Source: Micropterix aruncella (taxonomy: Eukaryota > Arthropoda > Insecta > Lepidoptera > Micropterigidae). Taken from it: DNA of 64,000 nucleotides. Location of the stretch: contig OX155980.1 of NCBI GenBank assembly GCA_944548615.1, positions 59,134,533 to 59,198,532 on the forward strand. Direction: 5' to 3'. The notes beneath the pieces were generated by a model that saw nothing but the letters and a program-made list of their open reading frames with translations, did not search any database and was not told the DNA's origin. How positions within the stretch are numbered: the stretch's first letter is position 1; each line of letters begins with the position of its first letter. The position numbers were made by a program, and so were the translations under genes. This document shows, in pieces, positions 1-12,100 of this stretch.

Positions 1-234
1 GCTCTACACTACCGATTTTTTTTTGCTCGAAATCGTCTCTTGTGGACAACTTTTTCATCGAGGACCTAAATGTTATCTGCTCGGCTCACATAGAGTAACT
101 CAAGATATACACGCCGACGCTCGAACCCCTCGTGTTCTAGTCATAGTGGGAACGGGCTCTTTTGAGAGCCCGTTCCCACTGCGTTGCGGAGTTATCACCG
201 ATTCTTTGGTCATGTGGAGTGAATTTTCACATTA
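1..234. other. Unassigned left edge, moderate GC
   Basis: This is sequence to the left of the first Helitron. Apart from a perfect short hairpin at 145-180, nothing recognisable was seen. A 73-codon open frame crosses it, but it runs through the hairpin and resembles no family I know, so I do not call a gene. The block ends at an A (234), the base expected on the left of a Helitron insertion. Confidence 0.4.
145..180. repeat. Perfect 16-bp-arm hairpin
   Basis: AGTGGGAACGGGCTCT (145-160) is followed by a 4-base loop TTTG and then its exact reverse complement (165-180). It is GC-rich against AT-rich surroundings. No U-run typical of a terminator follows, and this is a eukaryote, so a role is unknown. 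It could be the end of an unrecognised transposon or a structured RNA stem. Confidence 0.85.
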
Positions 235-976
235 TCTATACTAATACATATAAAGCGGTAAAGTTTGTGACGTTGTAGGAAGATCTCTGGATCTACTGAA
301 CCGATTTTAAAAATTCTTTTAGCAATACATAGCCATGTTATTTGTGAGTGTCATAGGCTATATATTAATCCGAAAAATGAAAAGACTTTTTCGTGGTAGT
401 CGGATTTCCAAAGTAAGTCGGAAAAAACGGTCAAACGAAAACGCTTCTAACTAACGCTGCCTTAACGATGAGAGATATATGATTAAGTTCTAAAAAAAAG
501 TTGTAGAGCTTGATAATGCCTACAAAAAAGTCAGCGATAGCATATGTCTAATTTTTATATTTAAGTCACAAAAAGTAGATTTTCAAATTAAAAAAATAAT
601 TCAAATCGTTAGGTCATGTTTATTGGTCATATTATCAACCATTATGAATTATTATCAAAATAAGTAAATTTATCGTCTCAAGTATTTAAAACAAAAGACT
701 TTTCTCTTTTACTGCATATAATTTCACTTTTACTGCATAAATGGTTAAAAAGATAAGACACTCACAAATAAGACACTCACAAGAAGACACTCACAAATAA
801 CGGTAATATAGTTAAATTGGCATGCAAATATATACATACATGAAGAGTATAAATATAACCCTTCTTTTGGCAGTCAGGAAATAAATCATAGCACTCAGTA
901 CTAACCAAACCACACTCATACTTTCATCACAAGTAAAAAGTTTTACCGCCCAACGAAGTGGGCACGGGCCAGCTAG
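235..976 (+). mobile_element. Non-autonomous Helitron, complete
   Basis: The element starts with TCTATACTAATA at 235 and ends with CTAG at 973-976. It lies between an A (234) and a T (977), as expected for Helitron insertion between A and T without target duplication. Just before the end, GCCCAACGAAGTGGGC (950-965) forms a short stem typical of the Helitron 3-prime hairpin. It is 742 bp long with no coding capacity for Rep/helicase, so it must have been mobilised in trans. The same family recurs in reverse orientation at 46764-48047 and as partial tandem units to 49620. Internally it carries short direct repeats of a motif containing GACACTCACAA (about 757-797). Confidence 0.85.
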
Positions 977-985
977 TACCCCTAT

Positions 986-1110
986 ATAGTGACAGTTGAC
1001 GAAACATGGATTTTTAGGTATGACCTTGAAACGAAGAATCAGTCGACCTTTTGGGTCTTTTAAGATGAAACGAACTAAACCAAAGTTACTCGCCCTGTGG
1101 ATGATAAATG
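986..1110 (+). pseudogene. mariner transposase fragment (catalytic-domain start)
   Basis: Directly after the Helitron end, frame 986-1060 reads a mariner-like segment containing V-D-E-T-W, then R-Y-D-L-E-T-K and a Trp, followed by a stop at 1061-1063. After the stop the frame resumes D-E-T-N and T-K-V. The Asp of D-E-T-W corresponds to the first catalytic Asp of mariner DDD transposases. Only about 40 codons remain, with at least two stops, so it is a dead scrap. The Helitron insertion lies within 10 bp of where similarity starts, which suggests the Helitron landed in or next to an older mariner. Confidence 0.65.
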
Positions 1111-1763
1111 GTCCAGAGTGGATGGGTCGCTAGACCTAAACAAGCTACAAATTCGTATCGACTTTGTAACAGACAAGAGTCCAACTGATCAACAGTAAGG
1201 ATATACGTTCCCGGATGTAGCGCGGCGTCTGCCCAGAATGTGTTCATTAGAGCGAGTGGCGAACAGTTACATTCAATCTTCGGGCGGAGAATTCATTTGA
1301 AGTGACTGCGAAGTAGGCGGCTCCCTTGCCATGTGACTCCGGCCATATAACTGCCACTGCTGCTCCGCGACTTAATTGGATTAAAGGGACGCTTAATTAA
1401 CGCAGTTATCCCTCAACAAAAACGCTTTTGTAACACACTGTTAAGAGGGCGCTTCAGCTACCGAAATATTCAAAGTTTTTAACTTCCCAAAACTTTAAAA
1501 AATTACAATCAATAAAAAAGACGACTGCCGTTACTAAAAGAAACATATGTAACTAAAATCATTTTTATAAAAAAAACTGTCCACCAACTGCCAACAACCA
1601 TACCAACAAAAAGTACATTACAAAACGTGTATGTAATACTCGTATACATATATGTAAGTAAATGAGATGCAAATGTCGTTTAGTCCTTTGGAACAAAAAA
1701 CGCATTGACTTTGATATATAGTAACCTATATATTTTCGAAATGTACTTAATCAGAACTTTCAT
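1111..1763. other. No gene seen
   Basis: Mixed-composition sequence. The left third is moderately GC-rich and may contain further mariner-derived DNA that has decayed past recognition. The right part is AT-rich. I see no supported coding region, RNA gene or repeat. Confidence 0.4.
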
Positions 1764-1959
1764 TTAGGGGTAACTCCGCTAACGCCAGACGGCACCTAGC
1801 GTCAGATACTAATAGTATCTCGACAACACGCGGCGCGATCGATACAAAGACGTAGCCGCACCCTTTTCACCCATCTTTGTATCTATCGCGCCGCGACTTG
1901 TCGAAATACTATTAGTGTCCGACGCTAGGTGCAGTCCGGCGTTAGGGACTTCCCCCTAA
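1764..1959. mobile_element. Fold-back (MITE-like) element with long GC-rich arms
   Basis: An imperfect inverted repeat spans the whole 196 bp. The left arm begins TTAGGGGTAACTCC, and the right arm ends CTTCCCCCTAA. Each arm is about 85-88 bp, with roughly 85 percent match by eye, and the loop is about 20 bases. Matching landmarks include CACCTAGCGTC, ACTAATAGTAT and CGCGGCGCGAT with their complements. It has no coding capacity. Long arms and a short loop suggest a MITE or foldback transposon. A transcript would form a long stem, so a small-RNA precursor is an alternative. Confidence 0.75.
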
Positions 1960-4728
1960 TACTAAACACGATGTATTTATTTTTTAATTTTTTTATTTGA
2001 CATTTGGAGTAGGAGAATCGGATGAAGCGTTTGGGCGATATCGTGGAGGAATCGAAACAGTCTGCAAATAGTTCTAATAGTTTTGAGGGATGAAGAGGGG
2101 TCAAAATGTCTATATCCGTCTTCATCTAAAAAAATGTCTCGCGCTTTCACAATACTTTACCTCCTCGTCGGTTATTAGGCCGGTAAAGTAAAACAGTACT
2201 ATGTGATGAGTCTGTCCATTCGTCCGTCCGTCTCAGATATTATACGTCCTAAAGAAAAATGGTTAACTTAAAACGGCTTAGTATAGCCCGAGACGTGACC
2301 GTTTTTTGTTGTGTTTTATTTATTTACTTTATAATCTATTACTCTAATATATTCAATTTTCCGGTGCTTTCGAAGGGTTGACATGCGTATTGAAATTTCA
2401 ATCGAGTCTTACAGTAGAACGGATCTTTATATATAAGGATGTATCTATATTCTGGCCAGGAAATCTTGAAACAGAGGCTTAGACAACATTTTAAAATTCG
2501 CTGTTAGAAAACTATATTTTTTTTGTTTGATCTTTTTAGTTGACTGAATAAATTTGATCATTGTTTATGTATTTTATTTAGAATAATAGGTAGAAACACA
2601 ATAATCTAAAATATTTCACAAATACAATAATTATTGACATTTTAAAATAATTCTAATTAGAAAATAATATTCACTGTGTTCTTCGCATGCTAATTCAATT
2701 TTAAGATTTATAAAATAGAATTATTTGGGGGATGAATTACATGCGTTCATTACTTGATTTAAACTTTTATTTATTAATTTACCGATAAGCCACACAGGCA
2801 CGCGTTTTCATCCCCCGCCATCTTCTTTTATTCTCCCGCTTCCGGCTTGTTTGATGCCGCTATTTCCGCTGTTTACCTGCCGGTAGAGTTGGACACTCAA
2901 ACCGCGCGAAATCAAAATTATCGATCCGCCACTACATAATATGAAAACTATTATATTATTTTTGAAATGATTGATATCAATTAACATTATTTAAAAAAAA
3001 CAAAAACATTTTATGTACACAGAGATTTTAATATATCAAGATGTCATTATTGTTATTGATTATTATTCTTATTGAGACACTTGATTATGGAGATTATTAT
3101 TATTGAGACACAATATTGTTATTGATTTATAGTAAAATCAGCCCTATTTATTTTAACCAGTGCTTTATGTACTTGGTATCAATAACGATTAATAAGATTT
3201 TCATTAAAATACAGCATCAACATTTTTATAAAATTGACATTTTTGTGAACATGCAAAATGTCAACATAATAGACCACGTTGTTTCAAATATCGACTACGG
3301 TCAATCGGCTTCAAATAATTAAGCGTAATTAATCTTATTTATTGCAATTAATAAAAAAATAAGACCCTAGTCTAGGACTAGACGCTGGTACAAAGTTCGC
3401 ACATAAATTGGTCGCCTTCTATGCTAGTACATTCTTCATGACTCTATCTCCTACAAAGTGCACACTAGATCTATTGATTCCCACTCCCACTTCGGGGGAA
3501 ACGATACTACAATATAATCATTTTGCGTTTTCATTCAGGGAACGATCAGGGCTTTCGTCTGTGCTAATTAATTAAATAATTGAATAATCACATTCTTCTG
3601 AACTATCAGGAGATTTTACTTTGACTTTGAGAGTTTTCTTTCCTCAAGGGCTATTTTTTTTACTCATAAGTCTGTTTTTAAGCCTTTCTCTTTCGTCCTT
3701 CATTTTCATCGATGTTTCTAAATTATTTTTATATTTCGTCGGATTTTCTCCCAAGTTTACGGTTAGTAATATCTTCAAGTGATTGGTGTCCTATTTTTGA
3801 TAGCGGTATAAGCGTGATTTTTGATACACAATATATTTGTGTACAGTACTATGTTTTCACAAAGACTTTTCACGTACAGCCAGGTGTGCTTTTACTATTG
3901 CGATTTTGACCCATATTTGCTTGTTGCACAATATATAGTCCATTCGCCAATATGATTTTGAGTTTGTGGCGCAGCGATAATTGATCGAAACCGGCGCTCT
4001 CAGTTCTTTGTGTTTAACGCAACTCACGACACAGACAGGGTGGCGCGATGATTCGGGTGTCTGTGTATAGAGTTTGTTAAGATCAATCTACTTAGACTTA
4101 AAACAAGTGTACTTTGGAGCATATTTCTTTAAAAAATAATTAAAATAATTCGCATACGCTGATACCGACCCATTTGCTCGTCACCGAGTGAGTGAGACGG
4201 TTTCGGAAGGGTTGCAAAACTGAGACGACGAGAATAATGAACGGCGGCGCGTACTTCTCTACCGCCGCTGCCCCCTTACCGATGGGCATAACGAGCAGAC
4301 AACACCGATACATCTGCCAAAGACATCGCCAAGCTGATGAATATACATAGAATTCAAACGATTCGATGAGATGATACAGAGCAGGGATAGATAAACGCTT
4401 CGGGGCGGTTTTCTGCTGTATTTCAATTTTAATAGCGACTGTAAAAAAATAGCGTATGGTATGTTGTTAAAAGTGATTTTAGCGACTCTGCTGACTCCTG
4501 CACATCTTTCACGTTAAGCCAAAGGCGCAACCCCGGCACAGCCCACGTTCTGTTTAAATCTAATCAGCGGCGGCAGGATAATTCCAAAATAGATGGGATT
4601 TAATTCTTTTGCTCAATTATAATATGCATATTTTGAACTGAGGCGTAAATATCTTAGATAACCTCCTTGATTGCGCTGGTCTAGATAGCAGATTACAGAG
4701 GAAAGTCGGGTTATTCGTTTATTTAAAA
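1960..4728. other. AT-rich upstream flank, mostly unassigned
   Basis: Strongly AT-rich DNA with one dispersed-repeat fragment at about 2010-2195. A less AT-rich block at about 3960-4560 holds a small open frame, 4237-4350 (37 codons, ATG in context AGAATAATGA, rich in Ala and Gly at its start). I cannot show that this is an exon. Since it lies about 2.3 kb upstream of the first recognised Pox meso exon, the block is where a promoter or first exon could be. Confidence 0.35.
2010..2195 (+). repeat. Dispersed repeat fragment, family D
   Basis: It shares an ordered set of short blocks with 55150-55440 (reverse orientation): a segment around GGGCGATATCGTGGAGGAAT, then GGTCAAAATGTCTATATCCG, then TTCACAATACTTTACC with a GGTAAAGTAAAA end. 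Related fragments are at 35470-35650 and 40040-40145. The family is unidentified; it has no coding capacity here. It may be part of a SINE or the non-coding end of a LINE. Confidence 0.55.
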
Positions 4729-4956
4729 CTAGCTTTACCCGGCCACTCGATGCTGTGGCTGTTACGTTGCGTGTTTATGCAAATATAATTAGGCTGTTAT
4801 GTTCTACATTTAGCGCTCCCATTACTGTGAAATATTATACTAAAAACACGCGCTTATTCAAATGCAACGTTGTCACAAAAAAATAAAGTAATCGGTAAAG
4901 AACTTTCTGAGATGTAAGATGTCGAACAAACAAACATTTGAATTTATATTTATAGA
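4729..4956 (-). mobile_element. Short Helitron-like element
   Basis: On the minus strand the sequence ends ...GTAAAGCTAGT, with CTAG at 4729-4732 preceded by an A on the plus strand. The opposite end, near 4955-4956, reads TC followed by TATAAATATAAA with the expected flanking A on the minus strand. The interior has the AAGAACTTTCTGAGATGT block often seen near such ends. At about 228 bp it could only be a tiny non-autonomous copy. The exact 5-prime end is uncertain because GAT occurs twice (4955-4957 and 4959-4961). Confidence 0.4.
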
Positions 4957-5345
4957 TAGATTACGTGATATCCTGTAACACATCGATTTATAGCAGTATA
5001 ACAAGAAAATAAGTGAATAATTGGGCGAAGACCGACCGACCATCCGTTTCGATCGATGACAGCTGACGTTAATATCGTCGATCAGCCCAGGCTCGCTTCA
5101 CGCTACATTTGGTCGCGTTCAGCTCCGTTGTCCGCTGGGGTGCCAAGCTAGAAGGTAGCGGCACGTACATATTTTAATTTATAAGGATATTTGCAATGAT
5201 GATAAGCGACATGAAATACATTATATTTTATAACCGATTGCAGCTTAATATGGTGTATTTATACTATCGATATAGTACATTACTACAGATTACAATGAAG
5301 TTTATTTCTTTGCGTAGGCTGGTTCATCCATATATCATAGATAAA

Positions 5346-5565
5346 CCGATAGGCCAATTTCAATAAAGTTTCTTTATTTGCAAGGTTTGGTTTCTCCATC
5401 TATCATAGCTTTTCATAGCTATTCAATTTATAATATAATATTAATTTATTCATTTGAATAAATTAACAACATATTATAACATTTGAATAAATGAATGAAT
5501 AGCCATGCTAGATAGAGAAACCAAGCCACCCAAAGATAGTAACTTCATTGAAATTGGCCTATCGG
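5346..5565. mobile_element. Fold-back element with ~70-80 bp arms
   Basis: The left arm starts CCGATAGGCCAATTTCAAT (5346), and the right arm ends with its complement, ATTGAAATTGGCCTATCGG (5547-5565). Similarity continues inward through GTTTGGTTTCTCCATCTATC and its diverged complement. A third, direct, diverged copy of the arm lies just to the left (about 5290-5345). The centre is AT-rich. It has no protein-coding capacity; a MITE or a local inverted duplication are the two explanations. Confidence 0.65.
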
Positions 5566-6656
5566 TTCTCGAAATAGCAAGTAACAAACAAACAGTTATG
5601 ACTGTTGCGATCCGTTTTATAATGGGCAGTGAAGAAGCTGCGATTTCGGCCCCTCTTAATTGCATTTAATTAATTATCAAGTTGCCCGAGTCAAAACAGG
5701 AATCAAAGAGAACAATCCGCCACTTTGTTCGACAGTGAGATGAGGAACGCTGATATAATTTAGCGTCATAATAATTGCATTGAGATTCCAGAGGGAGATG
5801 TTTTGCGCAAGATTTGACACAAATTCAGATTTAAACTTTGATTAAACATTTTTTTGAAATCATACCACCACAATTGCTTTATGAGAACTCAAAAATACAG
5901 TAGTTTTGTAATTATATACATGAAACTAATCAAGAAAATTACTACTAAGGAAAATGAGTTCCTATAACAAATAGTATAAAATGTTATTATTATTATTTTT
6001 ATGTTGATGATTGATTTATAATATATTTTGTAATATATCCTTTTACGATATGTCTTATATGATACGCTATTATTTAATTATGATATGTTTTATGATTATT
6101 TTTTTAATTGAATACCGTTATTCCATTATTCCACAAAAGAAATCAAAGTCAAAAATGGCTTTATAACTTTTTTGAATTAGGATTTTGTTACCCGAGGTAA
6201 ATCGTTTTTTAGAATCAACCATCAGATATTCAGCATTTTTTCTCAGTTACGAACGCCTGACTCGGTATTTTTTAATGATTTTCGATTATTTTATGTAAAT
6301 TATTATTATTTTTCTTATTCTTATTATTTATTTTGGACAGTCAGATTTGCTGATATATCCAGATCGGAAAAAGTAGTGCCTAGTAATAAACAATTCAAGT
6401 CTGTTTTTAAATTAATTGACAAAATTTTGAACTAATCACTTGAAATAGTAATTTATTCTACATGTCCACTACTATATTTAGCAAAACGTTCTTTAGAGGA
6501 TTAGATTTAAAAAATGCACTTTTAAATAAAAATTACATAGTAATTCTAGGTCAACTTTTCCGTACTGAAGTAAAAGAAAAAGACTGATAGATATACCTAC
6601 TGATAAACAGGTGGAAAACTTTGAAGCTTGTAAAACTTTAATTTCTGTCCTTCCAG
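5566..6656. other. Upstream intron or 5-prime flank of Pox meso
   Basis: AT-rich sequence without recognisable genes. It ends in a polypyrimidine tract and CAG (6641-6656) that serves as acceptor for the first visible paired-box exon, so at least the right part should be intron. I looked for an upstream coding exon with a donor of matching phase and did not find one I could support. Confidence 0.45.
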
Positions 6657-6907
6657 AGAGTGGTGTGCAACAATACGGAGAGGTGAACCAGTTGGGAGGC
6701 GTGTTCGTGAACGGGCGGCCTCTGCCCAACGGGGTCCGACTGAGGATAGTGGAACTGGCCCAGCTGGGCATCCGGCCCTGCGACATATCCAGACAGCTGA
6801 GGGTGAGTCACGGCTGCGTCAGCAAGATCCTCGCCAGGTACCACGAGACCGGATCTATACTGCCAGGGGCCATCGGTGGCTCCAAACCCCGCGTCACCAC
6901 TCCAAAG
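6657..6907 (+). CDS. Poxm: Pox meso, exon with first part of the paired domain (partial)
   Basis: This exon encodes about 84 residues that open the paired domain of a Pax1/9-group transcription factor. Visible landmarks are [18 protein letters not shown] at the start, [20 protein letters not shown] (the DNA-contacting helix-turn-helix of the PAI subdomain) and [14 protein letters not shown] at the end. The acceptor is TTCTGTCCTTCCAG, with the exon starting at 6657; alternative AG dinucleotides follow at 6658 and 6660. The donor is AAG|GTACGT at 6907/6908, phase 0, joining exactly to the next exon. No start codon is credible here: the frame runs back to 6611, but across the acceptor. The protein binds DNA in the nucleus and in Drosophila acts in somatic muscle and mesoderm patterning. 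The choice of Poxm over other Pax genes rests on residues such as [20 protein letters not shown] and on the absence of a homeodomain. Confidence 0.9.
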
Positions 6908-7091
6908 GTACGTACAAATATTATAATACATAGGTACACCCTTAGTTCTTCCACTTGACTTGATTTACCAATTGGGTTGTTATGACATGGAATTCATCAC
7001 TAAAACTGCTCTTTTTAAAAACACTAAGAAGAAAAGTCGTGGTTTTTTCCAATACACTATAAACTAGTGAATTTAAAAAAGCTCATCCGCG

Positions 7092-7355
7092 TTGAGGGAC
7101 CTGGAAATAACATTTGATGTTCACGTAATATTTCTAATTTATAATGGTTTAGTCCGTAGTATATTCGAATATAACTCGGCATTCTGGTGTATAACTGAAA
7201 CAATTACATTCAAACGATTGAGCGTATTTAAAGAAAATGATTACAGAAAATACAATATTTACCCGTATATATTTCCCTCCAATTTGGATCTAGTAATGGT
7301 AGGATACAATGCTCTGGAAATGCATCTTTTTAATTGCCTAATTATATTTGCATAG
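7092..7355 (+). pseudogene. LINE ORF2 C-terminal fragment inside the intron
   Basis: The frame reads R-D-L-E-I-T-F-D, then L-V-R-S-I-F-E-Y-N-S-A-F-W-C. These resemble, in order, the RDLGV-xFD motif after the reverse-transcriptase domain and the LVRSILEYxSxxWxP motif of jockey/CR1/RTE-type LINE ORF2 proteins. About 20-30 residues that usually separate these motifs are missing, so there is an internal deletion. Ends are undefined; no poly(A) tail is visible. The open reading frame is probably fortuitous survival, not selection. Confidence 0.6.
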
Positions 7356-7564
7356 AAATTAACTCAATGAACTTTTTATTTACCAGACTTACTATGTATG
7401 TTTGAATTGTACGTAAGGGTAAATTACATAGCGAAGAGATCACATCTATTGGTTAATGTACTGTACCATATTACTGTAAGTAGGCCAGTGTGGAGAGTTA
7501 TAGCCATTCTAAAATCCTCACCCACTGAGATATACAAATTTTGTATATCCCTTTGGCAGCTGTT

Positions 7565-7928
<364 letters not shown>

Positions 7929-7982
7929 GTCTTTAAATATTTTGTATATCCCATGTCTTTAAACATTTTTTTTCTGTTTCAG

Positions 7983-8441
7983 GTGGTGTCGTATATAAAA
8001 GAATTGAAACAAAAGGATCCAGGCATATTTGCGTGGGAGATACGCGACCGACTTTTAACCGACGGCGTCTGTGACAAGTATAACGTGCCGTCCGTAAGCT
8101 CTATATCGAGGATACTGCGCAACAAGATCGGCACGCTGACGTGCGGCGCGGGCGCGGCCGCCGCGGCGGGCGCAGCGGCCGCGGCGGCGCTGTACGCGCC
8201 GCTATACGGCGTGCCGCCGCAGTACGCGACGCCGTACCGCGGCGCGTCGCCGCCGCGCTGCTGGGGCGCGTTCCGGCCGTGCGGCGCGGCCGGGGACATG
8301 CCGCATCCGCCGCCCCCGCCGCCGCAGCCCTCCGCGCCGTACGACTACTACGTGTCGTACCTGCAGGGCGCGGCGGCTCAACCGCCGCGGCCGGCGCACC
8401 ACCAGGCGCCGCAGCCGCCGCCGGCTCATCACCTGCTATGA
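7983..8441 (+). CDS. Poxm: Pox meso, terminal exon: end of paired domain and low-complexity tail
   Basis: It encodes 152 residues plus TGA at 8439-8441. Residues 1-50 finish the paired domain (RED subdomain): [20 protein letters not shown], then [17 protein letters not shown] and [12 protein letters not shown]. The rest is a short tail with two alanine runs (about residues 56-69), a Tyr/Pro/Gly segment, a run of six prolines (about 99-104), a YDYYVSYLQ segment (about 110-118) and a Pro/His end. I see no octapeptide (HSIxxILG type) and no homeodomain. The tail is about 75 percent GC with CpG, in sharp contrast to the AT-rich intron. The acceptor is TTTCTGTTTCAG|GTG, phase 0. The tail probably acts in transcriptional activation or repression (inference). 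Confidence 0.9.
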   Translation: MVSYIKELKQKDPGIFAWEIRDRLLTDGVCDKYNVPSVSSISRILRNKIGTLTCGAGAAAAAGAAAAAALYAPLYGVPPQYATPYRGASPPRCWGAFRPCGAAGDMPHPPPPPPQPSAPYDYYVSYLQGAAAQPPRPAHHQAPQPPPAHHLL

Positions 8442-9120
8442 CGCCGCGCCCAAGTCGACTCGCACTTACATAATACCCTCTTCTATCATTGACGTTCCAC
8501 GGAACCGCCTCAGAACCATTGATTTTTTAGCCAGCGCCGAAAAATCATATCATTTTATGACAAAAACTAGAAAATAACTCATTCGTAACGGACTGATTAC
8601 TACGATTGAAGCGTCATTTTGAGATGAGTTTATTGCGGTCGTCCAAAACAGGATAAACAATTCTTCTTGTGAAGTGACTTCGGCGAAAATCGATCGCTCG
8701 GTAATAAAATCGTCGATGACAGTACAACCAATTTCAAATGACTGTTTGCATAATCACATCCCCGCCCGGGCAAATTCATTTTCAGAACCTCTATGTCCTG
8801 ATGCAAGTAAAAATAAGCGACCGTGTCTTTTCATCCGAACTTGTCAGATGTTTGTCGATGCCACTGATCATGTGAAAGCGTCGGCGCGGAGGGGCCGACT
8901 TACTCTCTGCTGCCACCGGACTGCAACAGTAGCACTAACCATTCCGTGACAGAGCGTCGTCAGTCAGGATTTTTTAAATGCCACTGTCAAATGCTTCATA
9001 CGTATTATTCTCTCAATTTATAAGTCGGCCACGTTAGCAAAGCCTGCAACCAATCGACGCCGTGGTAAATTACCTCTTTCATGCAACTTGTGTGGTATAT
9101 GTATACGCATTAGAAAGTAA
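8442..9120 (+). other. Probable 3-prime untranslated region of Pox meso
   Basis: Sequence after the stop stays moderately GC-rich until about 8950 and then becomes AT-rich. A candidate polyadenylation signal AATAAA is at 8703-8708, about 260 bases past the stop. No other exon is recognised downstream. The 91-codon open frame at 8674-8949 has no recognisable similarity and is not called. Extent of the UTR is a guess. Confidence 0.35.
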
Positions 9121-12100
9121 CATGGGGTTTATTTTCATTTTCAGAACGATTCCAGTTGTTCAATTTGTATCGGAGGAGTAAATTATTTCATACGTTTTAA
9201 ACGCCGAAAACGTAAGCTGGCAATGGTAATTAATAATCCGGTCGCAACTTAAAAAACATAATATTTGTATCTTTTCAAGCATCCACTAGATACATTTTGT
9301 TAGAAACAGAATTACAGAAAATTAGTTGGCTAATAAATGTCTAACTATGATAATTAAGCACACTAATAAGTTATACATGGGACTCTTCCTTGGAATACAG
9401 CAATCCTCCTGGTATAACTTTTGACACCATTTACGTTCATAAAAATGGAGTTTCAGGTGTCTAAAGCAAATATTCAGCCTACAAGACATGTATAATACAT
9501 ACAAGACAGTTAGTATTTATGGTTCCGGAAGCATATTGCCAAACTGTATGTTTCATTCAAAGCCAGTACCGCGAAGAACTATATTGCATATATCGGCTTG
9601 GTTCCAGAAAGATACTGCGGGAGCTTTCCAAGGAAATTAATTTCCTTACTGCAGCTTGTCAGTTTATTTTGCAAATGTAAAAGTTAACGTATTTAACCTT
9701 GGGCACCGGGACGCGAAGTCAAGAGCTCAGGGAGAAATCTGAATGCTCAAAACATAGGGGAGGGGTGGTAGAAGAGAGGACCTGAATTTATAAAACAACG
9801 ACAAAAATAAACAGAGAATATATCTCTTCAAGAACCGTGAATGGAGCTCATAATAAAGTATTAATACACTAAATAAACCTCATAAATCGAAGTTTCCAGT
9901 TCTGTGGACGTCATCGATAGAATACCAGTGAAATAGATAGGTACAATTTAAATTATTACATTTAACTGATTTTAGATGTTTTAAGATTTTAAACGGTTTT
10001 AACTGCAGATTCCCGTCAAAAGCAATGTCTCGTGGTAGACAAACTGGCGATTTTATAATCTTGAGGCCTCTTAGATAACAAAATAGGTATTTTGTCATAA
10101 AATGATAGGAATTTTTGGATCTCGCCTCTTGGACTTTTTTGCGTACTATAAATTACTTCAATCCAAGCACTCGCTGTAATCTTAAGCTATGGTCAACTCG
10201 CAGTAACCGTAGGGCTGCAAAACCCCGCGTAGCTTAGTAACTCAAAAGCACTGCGTCCATTTAAGCTGCGCGTCTTCGAGCTGCGTTTCGAGCTGAGATC
10301 CGTATGACTCGCCATATTTCCTGGATAAATAAAATGTTAATAGAAAAGGTCAGAAAGTCAGGCATTTAAAGATACGCGCGAGCTGGGTCAGTACGCCGCA
10401 GCATGGACTAAGCTACATGGCACGTCGGGCTAAGCTGCAAGCTACGTCGGCTCAATACGGAAGGTGTTAGTTACAACGGGTGAACCCGTCACCCCAAGGA
10501 GTTATAACGATACCAGGCCGTCTGTCTCCCATGAAGTGACAGTAAAACATTTCGGACAGTACAATCCACAGGGAAGCCCGTTAACAGCCAGAGTCGAAAC
10601 ACTGGGAAGTGCTACGCAGCGGACCAGCCTCCCCCCTTACTATCAGATTTGGACAAATTTCTCCGTCCTCCGGTCTAGTCACAGATTCGAAGTCGCTTGC
10701 GCGGCCTCAACCGTAAGCGGTGATTCAGATCGAATTTGTCGCGGATTCGAGGTGCCCTTTGCCCGTCAAGGACACACGGAATAGGGTGGCCAACACATAA
10801 TTTCTCAATATAGATACCACCAGGTCAACAACTGCCGCCGCTGTTTAAGAAACTTACGTTTCCAGACTACCCCGCTTATTCACCGGATTGCACAGTCGAT
10901 TGGCTAATACGGTACGAAACTGCCCTGTTATGCCCGTGGTGTTCCCCTGGATCGGAATCTCCGTTCCCAACTGTCTACAACTGTAGGTTACAGTCACAGG
11001 GGCCCTTCCAAGTTAGTCCTTTTCGAGAAGGATACCGAATGGAACTGAACAGTGAGTTGAGCTGACCTGAGAAGTCACAGACAGGCCATCAGGCCCAAGC
11101 TGCAAGCAATCATTAAGAACCGTGACAAAGCACTGCACTAACAGACCTTGATCTTTGAGGCGAGTATGGAAAGCTATGTTTAAAACCGTTTAGCTCAGCA
11201 TGAATTAGCTTAGCTTAGCTCAGCAGGCGCAGCATAGCTTACGCGAACGCTTGGCTATAAAAAACAGAGTTGGTTTCGTTTCCGAAGAATATCTTTTTGT
11301 TCTTGAACCTAACCTTATCGAATGACTATACGTATTATATATTATGTTTTCACCGTTAGGTTATATAAGGAGATGAGAGTGAGAGATGTCCATAAACCAA
11401 CTCTCTTTCTAACTCTATTCGGTACCTCGAGCGTCGCATGATTTATGGCTAACCTCTTTGATCAATCAGAAGATATTCATTCTTCTCTATTTTCTGCGAG
11501 CGTTTATGATGTACAGGGCATTTTGTAAAGTCGAGATTGACGAAAATTGACATTTAACATTGTCATGTCAGTTATTGAAAAATACATTTAACTATTTAAG
11601 ATTTCTCATTTGCTGCATTTGGACAAGTACTTGGTTTAGCGAGTGATGACTAATTTGCGAAAATTCAAAGACTATAGGTATTTTAAATTTCAATATAGTG
11701 CGAGACACTCTAAAAAATAGCGGCTTTTGAGAAAATAGTACTTAACTAAACATATTATTTAACGGCCTTATATTTCTTAATAGTTTTTAGTCGACTAGAG
11801 TCCGAATTTGTGCAAAGGAAACGTTGCAATTATCTGGTAAATGTACTACATTATAACTCGTTAGTAAAATTATTTGATTAGTCACTAAGTATTTAACATT
11901 ATTTTTATTTTAACTTTCATAGGTCTTTAGTGTAGTCTGAAAATGTAAATATTGTGAAAAATAAATATTTTAACATATTTGAGTTTTTATTTAATTATTC
12001 TCTGTTTGTCAAACCTGCTCGTAATGTGGTTTTTTAAAGATTATTTTCTTAGATTTCATTTTAGATATTGATAACAAAATTTTGTTTTTATCTTATGTTC

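Noticed and set aside
8141..8473. Arg/Gly/Ala-rich frames on both strands over the Pox meso tail
   Set aside because: They are shadows of the GC-rich coding exon in other frames.
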